From assembly GCA_034440615.1 (NCBI GenBank), contig JAOTOM010004839.1, positions 443,001-507,000 on the forward strand: a stretch of 64,000 nucleotides of DNA, in the 5' to 3' direction. This DNA is from Ashinkailepas kermadecensis (taxonomy: Eukaryota > Arthropoda > Thecostraca > Neolepadidae). The notes under the pieces are model-generated. The model saw nothing but the letters and a program-made list of their open reading frames with translations, searched no databases and was not told the origin of the DNA. Of this stretch, positions 26,917-39,549 are shown piece after piece; the stretch's first letter is position 1, and each line of letters opens with the position of its first letter. Both the position numbers and the translations under genes were made by a program.

Positions 26917-27028
26917 CCGTTGAAGCCATTTAATCTGGTAAACGATCCAGGTTGCTGCAAATTAGTTTGTCTTTTTCCCGACATTTTCTAAAAGCACGCC
27001 TTTGTGCTGGAAAGCGTATTGCACTGGC

Positions 27029-27267
27029 TGTAACATTGTTCATTTGAATTACGCTATGTGGCCCGCAGCTAAAAGGAATGTGGCTGGTGAATCAGCCCAC
27101 AGGTGGTGGCGACTGTCATCGAGATATTATGACTAAATCGTGAACCTGAACCGATTGGTACCGACTCTGTATCGCTTTAGATAAGAATGAAATTTCAGGC
27201 TACGCCCCCAATATGTGTCATTTCCTCCGTGTGATGTGACGTAGACGCGAGCAGCCATGCTGGACGT
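27029..27267 (+). repeat. 5' LTR (portion shared with the 3' LTR)
   Basis: It begins TGTAACATTGTTCATTTG and matches 36,216-36,456 with scattered differences up to GCCATGCTGGACGT. A TATA-like CTATAAT lies at about 27,305, just beyond the shared part. The true right end and primer-binding site are not certain. Confidence 0.8.
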
Positions 27268-27930
27268 AGGTGTGCCCTCGTATGGTCAACCAATAGCCGG
27301 CGGGCTATAATGTCCGTCATGAACGCATTAGCCAATTACGGCTGCTGCAGGGTGGAGCCACCTCACGGCCCTGGGTGCCGGCAGTTAGTCGACAGAGAAC
27401 TCTCCGGGCTGCTTCAGCGTTCGGATCGTACAGACTGTTAAAAATCGTTGTTCCTGGTGTCGACAGACGCGTACTAAATTGCTGTCGGCATCCATCATTT
27501 TTCGGTATCGCTTTACAAAGTATTATTCATCTTAACGTGCAAATATAACGTCAAAGTTCCACCGTCCTTTGGACGGGCGTTATCGCAACGCGAGCCTACT
27601 AGATTCTTCACACCGCCAACGAGACTTCACTCCAACTTGGTACCGTCGGGCCCGGATAAGAATACTGCACGCCTTTCAGCAGGACGAGGAAGTAAATCGA
27701 CTACCTCAGCAATTCCGTAAGCCCGGGAAGATCCCGAAAATCCTTCCAAATACACCCGTTCCGATTTTGACCACTGTCATACAATTGTATAGTCGAATGT
27801 TCGCTGTGTACTGAATACTGTACGTGTGAATTTTTATGTGAATTGGGAAACATAATAGAGATAGTTACTTCACAAAACTTGCGAAAATCAAATTTAGTAA
27901 ACTATGAAGAAATAAGTAAAGAAAAGAAAC

Positions 27931-28926
27931 ATGACGGAAATTACTTTCGAAAGACTAGCTTACAGTTTTAATCTGATAAGGATGGAGATGCGCGCTCCAG
28001 GCATGAGCCAGAATGTAAAACCATTTACAGGAGAGAGCCATAATAAATTATGTGGCTGGATTAAACAGCTAGATCGCATCAGCTTCAGCATGGACGATGA
28101 ACAGTTAAGAATTATATGTCTGAAAACCCTCGGTGGACCTGCAGCAGAGTTTCTGCAACGTATACTGTCACATCAATCTAACTTGACGTGGGCAGAGATC
28201 AAGCAAATTATGAAGGAAAGATATTCAGATCTGTCAGACCAAAAATGCGCCCAGGAAGCATTGCGAAAATTAAAACAGCACAGAATGGAACTTGTACATA
28301 ATTTTTGGGAAACCTCCTCACTCTAGCCAAAGAAGCGTACACCGACCTGAACAGTCCTACTACCCAAGAAATCCAAATAGATATGTTCAATAAGGGCGTG
28401 CAGAGTAACCGGCTGGCCGCTAAATTATATAGACACAAATTCAGGAACTTGGAGGAAACCATACAATTCGCAGTACGCGAACAAAACCTTGATCGGACCT
28501 CGGAACTGTGTAGGGGAATTCAAAAACGAGAAGATGAGCCAATGGACGTCGATATTATTCAATCTGGAAACGATCGAATTGATAAACTAGAAAAGCTGGT
28601 GGTATCCATAGGCGAAACGGTATCGAAGCTCGCAGCGAAAAAACTAGACCCCAAAACCACAAACCCAACCACAGTCTGGACCCCGAGTAATCCACCCATC
28701 CTACTCACAGTATCCGCGACCACTACGACCTTATGTCCCCGGACCCAATTATGGACCTCCTCCGCCACGCCCTCCTGCAGGCCCCAGAGTTTGGAAGCCG
28801 CAACCACCAAATCCGTCCTTTCAATGGACTGCGGACGGTAGACCCATCTCCATAAAATGTACCAAAAACTGCCACCTGGGTCGTCAGTGCCGTACCTACC
28901 CAAGTCCCCCTAGACAGACGGGAAAC
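27931..28926 (+). pseudogene. gag-like pseudogene of the gypsy element
   Basis: The first 132 codons (27,931-28,326) read as a capsid-like protein (KPFTGESHNKLCGWIKQLDR). A length change in the T-run at 28,302-28,306 shifts the frame. Capsid-like sequence continues at 28,305-28,560 (LAKEAYTDLNSPTTQEIQID), then a proline- and threonine-rich tail to 28,841. A Cys-His cluster (KCTKNCHLGRQC) at about 28,856-28,891 looks like a damaged zinc knuckle. Gag normally packages the element's RNA. Confidence 0.7.
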
Positions 28927-28940
28927 TAAAAAGCTCAATT

Positions 28941-31900
28941 GTGAAAGACCACCACGATGGAGCTGAAAGTACGAGAAAACAGGAACCACAGAGGAAGGAA
29001 AAAAATGTCAGAAAGAAAAGAGACCCTGAGAAACGTACGCAGAAACAGGACCGAGTAGAACAAATTCGCATTAAACCTAACACCACCATGTGCTGGCTTA
29101 AAATCGGTAACCAGAGAGCCTACACACTTGTGGAAACTGGAGCGGATATCTCATTAATCTCAAAAGAGTTCTTTGATAAAATTGCAGAGGATCAGACTCT
29201 CAGATTTTCTAGAGACCAAAAAGACCGCATTCCACTCATTTCAGCCAGCGGGCATCGCTTGAAAAACATCGGTGTAGAGACGTTCAGAGTCGAAATGAGT
29301 AAGTTCAGAAAACCATTCACCTTTCAAATAGTAGAGAACCTGACGCAACAGTGTATGTTGGGAAATGATTTCTTGACGGAGTTTGGATAAAAATTAGATT
29401 TCGAAGAGAAAGCGCTATGCATTGAAGGAAATATGATCCGTCTAAGACCATAGCGAACTAGTGCGCAGGCGAGCTCACTAGTCAGAATCAAAGGACGCAT
29501 TTATATCCCGGCCAACACGGTCGTGGAGTGTCCGGCAGCTATGAACAGAGTGCAATTAGTAGAATAAACTTGCTATGTGCGGTCACTGGACAACATGCCA
29601 CTAATTTCCGAGGAGCCAGGCTTGTTTATAGCCGAAGTGGTGGCCAAACCAGATCGCCATAAGCGCCTAACAGTACAAATAATAAATACCACTAGCAGAG
29701 ATTTTACGTTGTACCCCGACCAAGTGATAGCATTCGCTGAGAAAATAGACGACTCTGACCTAGAGAATCTGATCGACATGACTCAAGACATTGACTTGAC
29801 CCCGTCAACCACAACCTCTGACCCGATTGAGCAAGCCCAGCTGTCTCATCTAACGGGCGCTGACAAGGACGAACTCGAACAGCTGTTACGTGCCAACGCT
29901 GACCTATTTGCTGCGACAGACGCTGACCTTGGTACAACTGACGTTATACTCATGGACATTCAAACTGCTGACCACCCCCCTATCCGTCAAGCTCCTTATA
30001 AAACTCCATTATCTCAGCGAAAATACGTAGAGGACCAAATTAAAGTCATGTTGGAAGCCGGAATTATCGAGGAGTCAGACAGTCCTTTGGCCGCACCCAC
30101 TGTCATCCTACGAAAGAAAGATGGTAGTAACCGTTTTGCAGTCGATTACAGAAAACTAAATAGAGTAACGAAGAAAAACAGTTACCCACTCACGTTAATA
30201 GAAGACATCCTTGCTTCCCTCGGTGGAGCGAACTTCTTTTCATCGTTAGATTTAAAATCTGGATACTGGCAAATCCCGATGTCGGAAGAAAGCAATCCAA
30301 AGATCGCATTTACGTGTTTTTTTTTAGGTTTGTTGAATTTTAGAAAAATGGCATTTGGAATGCAATGCGCCTTCAAAATTTTTGAATTAATGAATAAAGT
30401 ATTATCAGGAATTCAGAACCAATTTGCAACAGCTTACATCGACGACATAATAGTGTATTCGAAAACGTTTGACGAACACCTAGCTCACTTGGAGAAAGTC
30501 TTTAGCCGTCTACGAAAAGTCAAATTGGTTGGTTATTGGTTTTACGACACGTCAACCGTTCAGTCATATAGCGTCGCCAATCTCTCACGCCGATTGGTCG
30601 CGGGCGAAGAGTAGCGACAGGTGAGATTTGAACCCACAACCTTTCGATTGCGAGACGAGCATCTTACACCTAGACCACTCGTCCCCACGAATAACCAAAT
30701 TGAAATTGAAACTTTCGAAGTGTGATTTTCTGAAAAAGGAGGTCCAATATTTAGGACATGTAGTGTCAGCCTCTGGCATCAAACCAAACCCAGAGAAGGT
30801 GGAATCTATTCAACACATGGCAGCACCAAGCACTATGAAAGCGGTCCGTTCATTTATCGGCATGTGTTCCTATTATAGACGATTTATTCCAGGATTTAGC
30901 CAAATTGCAGCGCCGCTGACTAACTTGACAAAGAAACATGCCGCATTCGTCTGGACAGATGACTGTGAAAATGCATTTGCAACGTTAAAACAAAAACTAG
31001 CCTCTGCACCCGTGTTGGCCTACCCAGACATCACTAAGGATTGCAAATTATATACAGATGCCTCCCAAAAAGCTGTTGGAGCAGTCTTAGTGCAAGATCA
31101 CGGAGACGAAGAACGAGTAATACAGTTTTTGTCAAAACAACTAAACGAAACTCAACGAAAATGGCCCATCATCCAGTTGGAGGCGTACGCGTGCGTCTGG
31201 GCTGTCGCGAAATTACGCCAATATCTACTTGGATCTAAATTCACCATTCTGACCGATCACCGACCACTTACGTTTTTGAACTTGTCGGAAATGAAAAATC
31301 CTATGCTGCAACGATGGGCGATCATGCTTTCGGAACGCAACTGTGAAGTGGTCTACATAAAAGGTAGCAAAAATGAAGTAGCAGTTCATCTTAGCAGAAT
31401 GTATGAAACCGAACAAAAGGTAAACGTTATCGACTCCAATCATGTTCCCACGGGCGATTTCAGGAACGCCGAAAGCAGAAACCCCGAAGAAGAATTAAAT
31501 AGGGAGGAAAAGTGTAAAGATGTGATAGTGAAATGGGAGAATATCGAGAATCTTCAAAAAGCAGATGAGGAAATAGCAAATATACGAAACATAATGAACG
31601 ATACAAATCATTCGGATTACAAAGACGTTGTTCTACACTACATGGAATTAGACAGACTCATTTATAAAGTTAGTGAAGGACCACGCTGTGGACCGCTCCC
31701 AGGACTACAACTATGTGCACCAAAATGCTTGAGAAATGAAGTACTAAAACAGTTGCATGAAGGCTTCTTTGCCGGACATATGGGATTGACAAAAACATAT
31801 GAGAAACTTAAATTTAGATATTATTGGAACGGTATGTGGCGAGATACAGTAGCCTATCTCAAAGCCTGCGTGCTCTGCACAGGACGACGGGCCAAGGCAG

Positions 31901-33248
31901 CACCGGCACCAATGCAGGGAATGCCCGTGCCACATTACCCATTTGAAATGATAGCCATCGATACTTGCGGACCGTTTCCAGAAACACAAAACGGTAACCG
32001 ATATGTCATTACAATCGTTGATCATTTCTCTTCTTGGCCAGAAAGTTTCTGTACCGAAAGGAAGGACGCACACACGGTTGCTAAAATTCTTATGGAGGAA
32101 ATTATTCCACGTCGCTCGTGCCCACGCATAATTCTTTCGGACCTGGGCACGGAATTCATAAATACGGTTATTGATGAACTGGAAACATGCCTGAATATAC
32201 GACACATCACTACCAGCCCTTATCGTCCATCTACAAATGGGCGAGTCGAAAGGTACCACAGAATCCAACACGATATGCTCGCAAAAACAATTAACCAGAA
32301 TCAAGATGACTGGGATACAAAAATACCCGCTACCCTGGCTGCTTACTGAATGGCAAACATTGGAAGTTCAGGGACGATATCACCCTTCTTCACGTTACAT
32401 GGTCGAGATCCCGTTCTTCCCTTAGACAATTTACTACAACCGAAAGTTAGATACTACGGAGAAGATTACATTCCCAAAAAATGCTGGCCAACTTACATGA
32501 AGCCTACAGTCATGTGAAAACGCATATCGTGGAAAGCCACGAGAGGAACCGGGAATACGCAGACCGAAAAGCGAAGCCACGAAACTTTAAAATAGGAGAC
32601 CCGGTGTATTATTACGATACCACTGTGCAGCCTGGCACGTCACCCAAATTATCGCTACCCTGGAAACCCTACTTTCGGATAATCAAACAAACCAGCCCCG
32701 TAAATTACGTGATTAGGAACCAGATCAACGGAAAAACTCGCCTAGTGCATGTGCAGAAACTACGGTTAGCTGATCCCAACACCGCATGGGAACCCACGAG
32801 AGACGTCGACGAGCCTGTTAATAGAAAATATTTAGAGAAAAAGTTAAAACCTGATCGCATCACTTCTGAACGCATTCAGCCTCCAAGGCTAAGCGGGCCG
32901 AAGGCTAAGCTCCAAGGCAAGGCTAAGTGGGCCGAAGCCGGCCCGAGCAGTAGACCAGATTACGACGATAGCTACATGAATGTAGACATACCGTCCGGAA
33001 GAATGGGTGCTGACACCTCCGTGCCGGAGACAGGAGAGGTCATACCTGGCTCAGTGCCAGCGCCGCCGGCCGAGTCTGGCCGACAGGAAACTGGGTCACC
33101 GCTCACCCAGCTAACTGAGCCAGATCAGCTCCCAATCGCTACCAGTGATTCCGATGATGATTTGCCTTTGGATGAATTAGATGAACGTATTAAACGACCT
33201 CTACCTACGTCTAGTAATCAGAAAGTGAAAATCTGCATTCACAAGTAA
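28941..33248 (+). pseudogene. pol-like pseudogene: protease, RT, RNase H, integrase
   Basis: The protease region (29,080-29,390) has ETGADISLI where the family has a catalytic Asp in D-T/S-G. Three in-frame stops follow at 29,388, 29,451 and 29,565. RT runs 30,060-30,527 and resumes at 30,703, with the intact motif YIDDII near 30,436. RNase H (about 31,040-31,400) shows YTDAS and TDHRPL. Integrase has HX3-H and CVLC zinc ligands, then AIDTCGP, SDLGTEF and NGRVERYH, so the DDE residues are all present. TGA at 32,347 and a frame change in the A-run 32,476-32,481 break the integrase end. The 32,481-33,248 part is a basic then acidic C-terminal tail. Confidence 0.88.
30528..30695 (-). mobile_element. 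168-bp tRNA-derived SINE-like insertion in RT, 7-bp target duplication
   Basis: The direct repeat CAAATTG flanks it (30,521-30,527 and 30,696-30,702). On the minus strand a tRNA-like head starts GGGGACGAGTGGTCTAGGTG at 30,686 and box B GGTTCAAATCTC is at 30,634-30,623. The 3' side does not pair with GGGGACG, so it is not a working tRNA. The ends carry the short inverted match GGTTATT/AATAACC. Confidence 0.8.
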
Positions 33249-33844
33249 CGAAGCGTGCAAAACCTCAGAACAGTGATTCCGAGGATAACATACCTTTGTC
33301 AAAATTAGCAGAACGCATGAGAAATTCAGCTGAAAGTCCACCGAGTGTTCCCCCAGAAAACGACCTTTGGACGTAATATCGGACGACGATTGCCCCCCAG
33401 AAACATTGCAAATTCATGACGATACGTCATCCTCTGAATATGATGCTGATGTCGAATGTATAAAAATGAAGCCCGATAAAGCTAGTATATGCGCAACTTT
33501 CGTGGAGAAACAGAACACAATGCTGCTGGCGCAAATTAAATCGCAAACGGAATTGTTCAAATCGATGTTTGAATAGCTGATGATGATACTGAATGTGGAC
33601 CTGTGAGTCGCTTCAAATAGTATGAAGTTGTATTGCAAGGCGTAGTGACGCCACATATGATGGCGCGAGTAGCGTCATCTTTAATGGATTTCCCTGTATC
33701 GGCATGAGAATATGAAGTGGGACGCTGTGACGTCAACCCAACTGTTGTCTTGTATGACACCAGCTTTCTATTTTTACAGAATGTCACGAGTAGTCAAAAT
33801 AATCCTATCCTTTTGTTCCTTATACTTGAAACCACCTACGAGCT
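33249..33844 (+). other. Spacer between pol and env remnants
   Basis: It contains a second acidic segment similar to the end of pol (about 33,265-33,330) and a 69-codon open stretch 33,367-33,576 (KPDKASICATFVEKQNTMLL) with no recognised domain. A splice acceptor for env might lie here but none is compelling. Confidence 0.4.
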
Positions 33845-35395
33845 TTGTTTTTGCCGCGCGGTGTAGTGTATGCTACTCATGAAACGTGGAACGTCCATAT
33901 ACCGATTCCAAAAGACGATGTGCCGAATATTTTAACTGCAATGAACCACACGTTACATGTGTTTGAAAAACGTATAACCCAGTACCTAACTGATCATCCA
34001 CACTTCCCATACGCAATCGATGTGAAATCTCAGCTGAGCAACCGCCTGAACACACTTAGATTAAGCTTAGCCGACACACTTGAAGCAGCCCGATCAGCAA
34101 TCCTGCGAAGCTTAAAAAGGCACAAACGTTCCGTGCTACCATTCGTCGGAGAAGCCCTATCTTTCATATTCGGAACCACCACAGATGCTGACCTAGAAGC
34201 CGTCCCGAACCGTCTGAACACCTTGGAAATTGGCAACGACCAGATCATCCATATTTTAGGAGAAAGCGTGTCACTGATGAACCGGACAAACACAGAAGTT
34301 CAGACCAATCGAAAAGCGATCAACCAAATTATCAGCTTAGTGAACAACTTAACTTACCAGGTTTCGAAACTTGAACAGACCGAGCTTCAAAATTTTGAAA
34401 TATACATCAGCCTGCAAAATCAGATTACGAAAGTAAATAAAACCGCCCGAGCCATTCTTCAACAAGCCCGAGTACAACACTCAGAGCTACAGCTGCAACT
34501 TAGCCTTCCGGCTCATGGCATCCTATCCCGATCATTTGTCAAACCGGCTCAGCTGCGTGACCTTCTGTCAAACATCAAAAACACCCTACCTAGTGCAAAA
34601 GCTCTACCTTACCATCATGACGACTTATAAAAATACTGTCAGCTAATACATACCTCTTTGATGGTAGCGAAAGTCAATCCCTACGTGCTACAGCCCATTC
34701 CGGTAGTGACAATTCTTGACCGATTCGAAGTGTTCGAGATTTTCAACACGAACTTCCCATGTCACAACTTGTCTCTAGAAACAAAATTTGACACAGGCAA
34801 AGTCAGATGCCTTGCTTTTAGCAAAGACAAAACCAGATACTTTGAAATCGAAGAGGACATTCACATCTGCCTACAACAACAATTACCCTTCTGTCACTTT
34901 CACAGTGCTGAGCGATTCACTGCTACCACCTCGTCTTGTGTGAGGTCGCTATACTTTCGCGACTCAGTCGAAATCGTCAGTCAATGAAAACACTAGTGTC
35001 TCGGAAAAGTACTTCAAAAGCACTGAAAGTGGAACAAAACATTTGGCTAATAATTGCTGGAACTTCGATAGAAATCCACTTAGTTTGCGGAAACAGAACA
35101 TCAGACTTTACGACTACAATCCCTGCACAGTTGGTGCATTTGAGAAACGGATGCTCCCTGCTTTCAAAGTACTTTCGAGTCCCTATCGTCGAAACAAAGA
35201 CATCAACATCAACATCATCAGAGACATCAACCTTGTCAAGTCACTACGCAAGCAGCTGACCCATCTGGCCGAGCTGACTGAACAAACTCTCCGTACTCAG
35301 TTGCCCAACCTTGAAAATAGCCCTGAGACAGACGTCCTGTCTAGCCTGCCCGACCTCGACATTCCAATCTCACAACTGAGACTCCAACTACCAAC
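33845..35395 (+). pseudogene. env-like pseudogene (F/Env fusion-protein family)
   Basis: The main frame runs 33,845-34,630. It has a basic cleavage-like site RHKR at residues 92-95 (34,118-34,129), followed by a hydrophobic FVGEALSFIFGT segment like the fusion peptide of errantivirus and baculovirus F proteins, and then heptad-like helices (residues about 120-200). TAA at 34,628 and TGA at 34,985 interrupt it. Env-like sequence continues in other frames to about 35,395 (GNRTSDFTTTIPAQL). The family role is membrane fusion. This copy cannot make a full product as read. Confidence 0.75.
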
Positions 35396-35812
35396 TTGTA
35401 TGTGGCCAAACCGGCCACATACAAGAATCAGCCGGACTGGTGGGCCGGCTGTGATCCCAATCTTGGGGACCACCGGTCGTGTCCCCATAGGGGCCCACCC
35501 GAAGGCGGCAACGAGGACAACGCCGATGTGATGGACGCTCCCGACGACGTGGACACAGCTCCAGAGGCAGCCGGAGGCGCGGTGACACCTGACCAAGTGC
35601 CCCCGCCCTCCGCCGCGGCCGCGCGCCGCAGACGTCTGATGCTGCTGACTCGCCACGCGCGGGTCCTGGCCTGGCGCGAGGGTCGGCCGGCCGTGCCCAC
35701 CCAGGAAATGCCGCCGCTAGTGCTACCGACTACTGAAGCCGATGAAGAAAGAAGACGCGATCTAGCCTTCCATGAGTTCATGGAGGGACGAGCGACTAAC
35801 CCGAACGAGTAA
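35396..35812 (+). CDS. GC-rich open segment at the 3' end of the gypsy element, function unknown
   Basis: It has 138 codons from the ATG at 35,396 to TAA at 35,810. It reads PNLGDHRSCPHRGPPEGG, an Ala/Pro-rich region with AAAARRRRLMLL, and ends FHEFMEGRATNPNE. Base composition is clearly richer in G+C than the env part. It may be the env cytoplasmic tail, an accessory gene, or captured host DNA. I do not recognise it. Confidence 0.35.
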   Translation: MYVAKPATYKNQPDWWAGCDPNLGDHRSCPHRGPPEGGNEDNADVMDAPDDVDTAPEAAGGAVTPDQVPPPSAAAARRRRLMLLTRHARVLAWREGRPAVPTQEMPPLVLPTTEADEERRRDLAFHEFMEGRATNPNE

Positions 35813-36215
35813 AAAGTGAGAACATAGCGGGAGATGGTGTTATTGGGCAGTGGTCGCCCACGTCTAACAGCAATTCCGGACTGAACATTATATAGCGAAA
35901 ACATGCGAGTGCCAGTGAGTGCCGCGACCATCGCGTAATTAGTGAACATTGTATCTTGTGTCATGTTTCGGAAATATCATTTGTAAACTAACATGGACTA
36001 GAGTCATGGGTGCCCACAATTACCCCTTAGACTAGCCCGCGTAGGACATTAAGTCGACAATAGGAAAGTAGTTTAAAAGTGTTATGAATATTGTGAGTGT
36101 TCGCCAAATCGTGATGTTATACCAGTGAATTATCAAAAAAGCCCGTAATAATCTAGTGGAGTTTAGGATTCCACTAGTATGTAAAATCCAAACTGTTTTA
36201 GGACTCACCTTGTGA
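35813..36215 (+). other. Non-coding stretch before the shared 3' LTR segment
   Basis: A purine-rich AAAAAGTGAGAACATAGCGG at about 35,811-35,830 followed by TGTTATTGGG could be a polypurine tract and the true LTR start. This would mean the 5' LTR lacks its first 0.4 kb. Confidence 0.35.
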
Positions 36216-36456
36216 TGTAGCGTTATTCATTTTAATTACGCTATGTGGCCCGCAGCTAAAAGGAATGTGGCTGGTGAATCAGCCCACAGGTGGTGGCGAC
36301 TGTCATCGAGATGTTATGACTAAATCGTGAACATGAACCGTCTTGGTACCGACTCTGTATCCGTTTTAGATAAGAATGGAATTTCAGGCTACGCCCCCAA
36401 TATGTGTCATTGCCTCCGTGTGATGTGACGTAGACGCGAGCGGCCATGCTGGACGT
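36216..36456 (+). repeat. 3' LTR (portion shared with the 5' LTR)
   Basis: It begins TGTAGCGTTATTCATTTT. Similarity to the 5' copy stops abruptly after GGACGT at 36,456, so the 3' LTR appears truncated or the flank rearranged. There is no clear polypurine tract directly before 36,216. Confidence 0.8.
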
Positions 36457-36785
36457 CGCTCAGCCACGCTCAGTCTTCCAATAATTAAAGGTGGTTTCAC
36501 ACTAGGAATGACGGATGGCTCGGTTACATCTGCTAAAGCAATATAATCAAAAACATTTTTTATGGCAAAATAGTTGGATGGTATCCGAGTTAAGAAGTAT
36601 TTTATCCTCACGGAAATCTGAGTATGTCGCTTGCAATACAGTACACAACATATACAATACATACTAATATATCATACAACATATGCCTTACACCCAACAA
36701 CTTGAAATTCTCAATGAAATAAGCGTACTTTAATCAAGCAACTAATCGACTAGTCAGTGAATCTAAATTAAGCCAGCAAGTGCCT

Positions 36786-37095
36786 CCCCGGCACTCGCCG
36801 TACCGGTTGCTCAGTTGGTTGGAGTACTATCCCGCACCGGTCTCCCCTCTCTTGGCGAGACTGGGTTCGAGTCGCTTCGTGCGCTCGCTTTTAGCCCCCG
36901 GACGGGAGGATCAGTTGGCAATTGGCACGATAAGGTCGAGAGCGAGCTACCGGGGTGGCCGTGTCGGTGCATTGACAGCACGTGAAGCATTTTCATGGAT
37001 TGGGTGGTGAGGTCAGGGTTCGCACAACAAGCTCTGCTAAGCAATTGGATCCTGGTCCATAAAGCCACCCCAGCAAGAATTCGAACTGCATTTCT
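36786..37095 (+). mobile_element. tRNA-derived SINE, family A, copy 2
   Basis: Box A-like GGTTGCTCAGTTGGTTGGAG and box B-like GGGTTCGAGTCGCTTCG are spaced as in a tRNA. The body shares CACGTGAAGC, GGGTGGT and TCCATAAAGCCACCCCAGCA with the copy in ABTB intron 5. Confidence 0.75.
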
Positions 37096-37730
37096 AAAAA
37101 GTATACATGTTGGACATTCTAATATTATTTTGTGGTTAGATAATGCTTCATTGACATCATGAACCTCCCATCTCCTTTCACTACACCTTTGCAACCGAAC
37201 TTCTTCTAACCTGTCCAGCTCATTCTGTGTTGCCGGAGTTAGAAATCCGCCGCTATCAATTGTTGCTTGTCGACAGTTCATTGGTAGCCTGCCCGTTGAA
37301 CTAAGGCTGGAACAGCGTAGACCCATGTTTCTCCCTTCATGGCTGCAGGGTAAATTATCACCTATGGCTCGGACACTTGCCCGTAGTGAAGCTGTCACGC
37401 AGCGCATAACTGTGAAGCGGCGCAGTCTACCAGTAATTATTGGCGTGGAGCAGCACAGCCCACGTTCCGAGCGGCCAGCCATAGTTGAGGGCCTCCTAGA
37501 ACATTTCACTGCAGGCGTGTGTACCTACGTGGAGAGTGGCAACGCATAAGTATCTTACCATATAAGACGTATAGGACATATGAAGCGAAGAGACATCAGA
37601 AATGGATACTTCTTAGAACAGCTCCTGAGCACAGAAGCAGCAAAGTATTTCACATGCAGAGCATTTAGTACACGATTAATTCAAGCCATCTTAATGTCGT
37701 GATATCAGCGAATCAGACAGCCAGAGAAAG
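37096..37730. other. Unassigned 0.6 kb
   Basis: A plus-strand frame 37,230-37,549 (FIGSLPVELRLEQRRPMFLP) resembles the tail of a non-LTR ORF2 only vaguely. The minus strand is also open. No firm call. Confidence 0.3.
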
Positions 37731-37731
37731 A

Positions 37732-39366
<1,635 letters not shown>

Positions 39367-39549
39367 GTTGGTTATTGGTTTTTACGACACGTCGACGGTT
39401 GAGTCATACGAGCAATAAAGTGCAATAAATGTCATCTCGTGCAATAAAGACTGTATTGACCGAGTCCCGTTTCTTTTGGTCACACCTCGTATAGCGTCGC
39501 CAATCTCTCACGCCGATTGGTCGCGGGAGAAGAGTAGCGACAGGTGAGA
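39367..39549 (-). mobile_element. Second copy of the SINE-like family seen in the gypsy RT, with internal extra segment
   Basis: It shares GTTGGTTATTGGTTTT and TAGCGTCGCCAATCTCTCAC through GCGACAGGTGAGA with 30,528-30,625. About 79 bp (39,410-39,488, three GCAATAAA motifs) are present only here, and the tRNA-like head is absent. Confidence 0.75.

Larger units (their letters stand above)
27029..36456 (+). mobile_element. Decayed Ty3/gypsy retrotransposon with env (errantivirus-like)
   Basis: Two direct repeats (27,029-27,267 and 36,216-36,456) bracket gag, protease-RT-RNase H-integrase and env-like remnants in the order of env-bearing Metaviridae. All frames carry breaks and a SINE-like insertion interrupts RT, so this copy is not functional. 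The last coding segment (35,396-35,812) is more GC-rich than the rest. The shared repeat may be only part of each LTR: the 5' LTR could be cut at its left end and the 3' LTR at its right end. Confidence 0.9.

Noticed and set aside
30612..30686. tRNA gene on the minus strand
   Set aside because: A and B boxes are present but the acceptor arm does not pair, and it sits inside a SINE-like insertion with target duplications.
36811..37509. Minus-strand 232-codon frame
   Set aside because: It overlaps the plus-strand SINE and has no recognisable domain.
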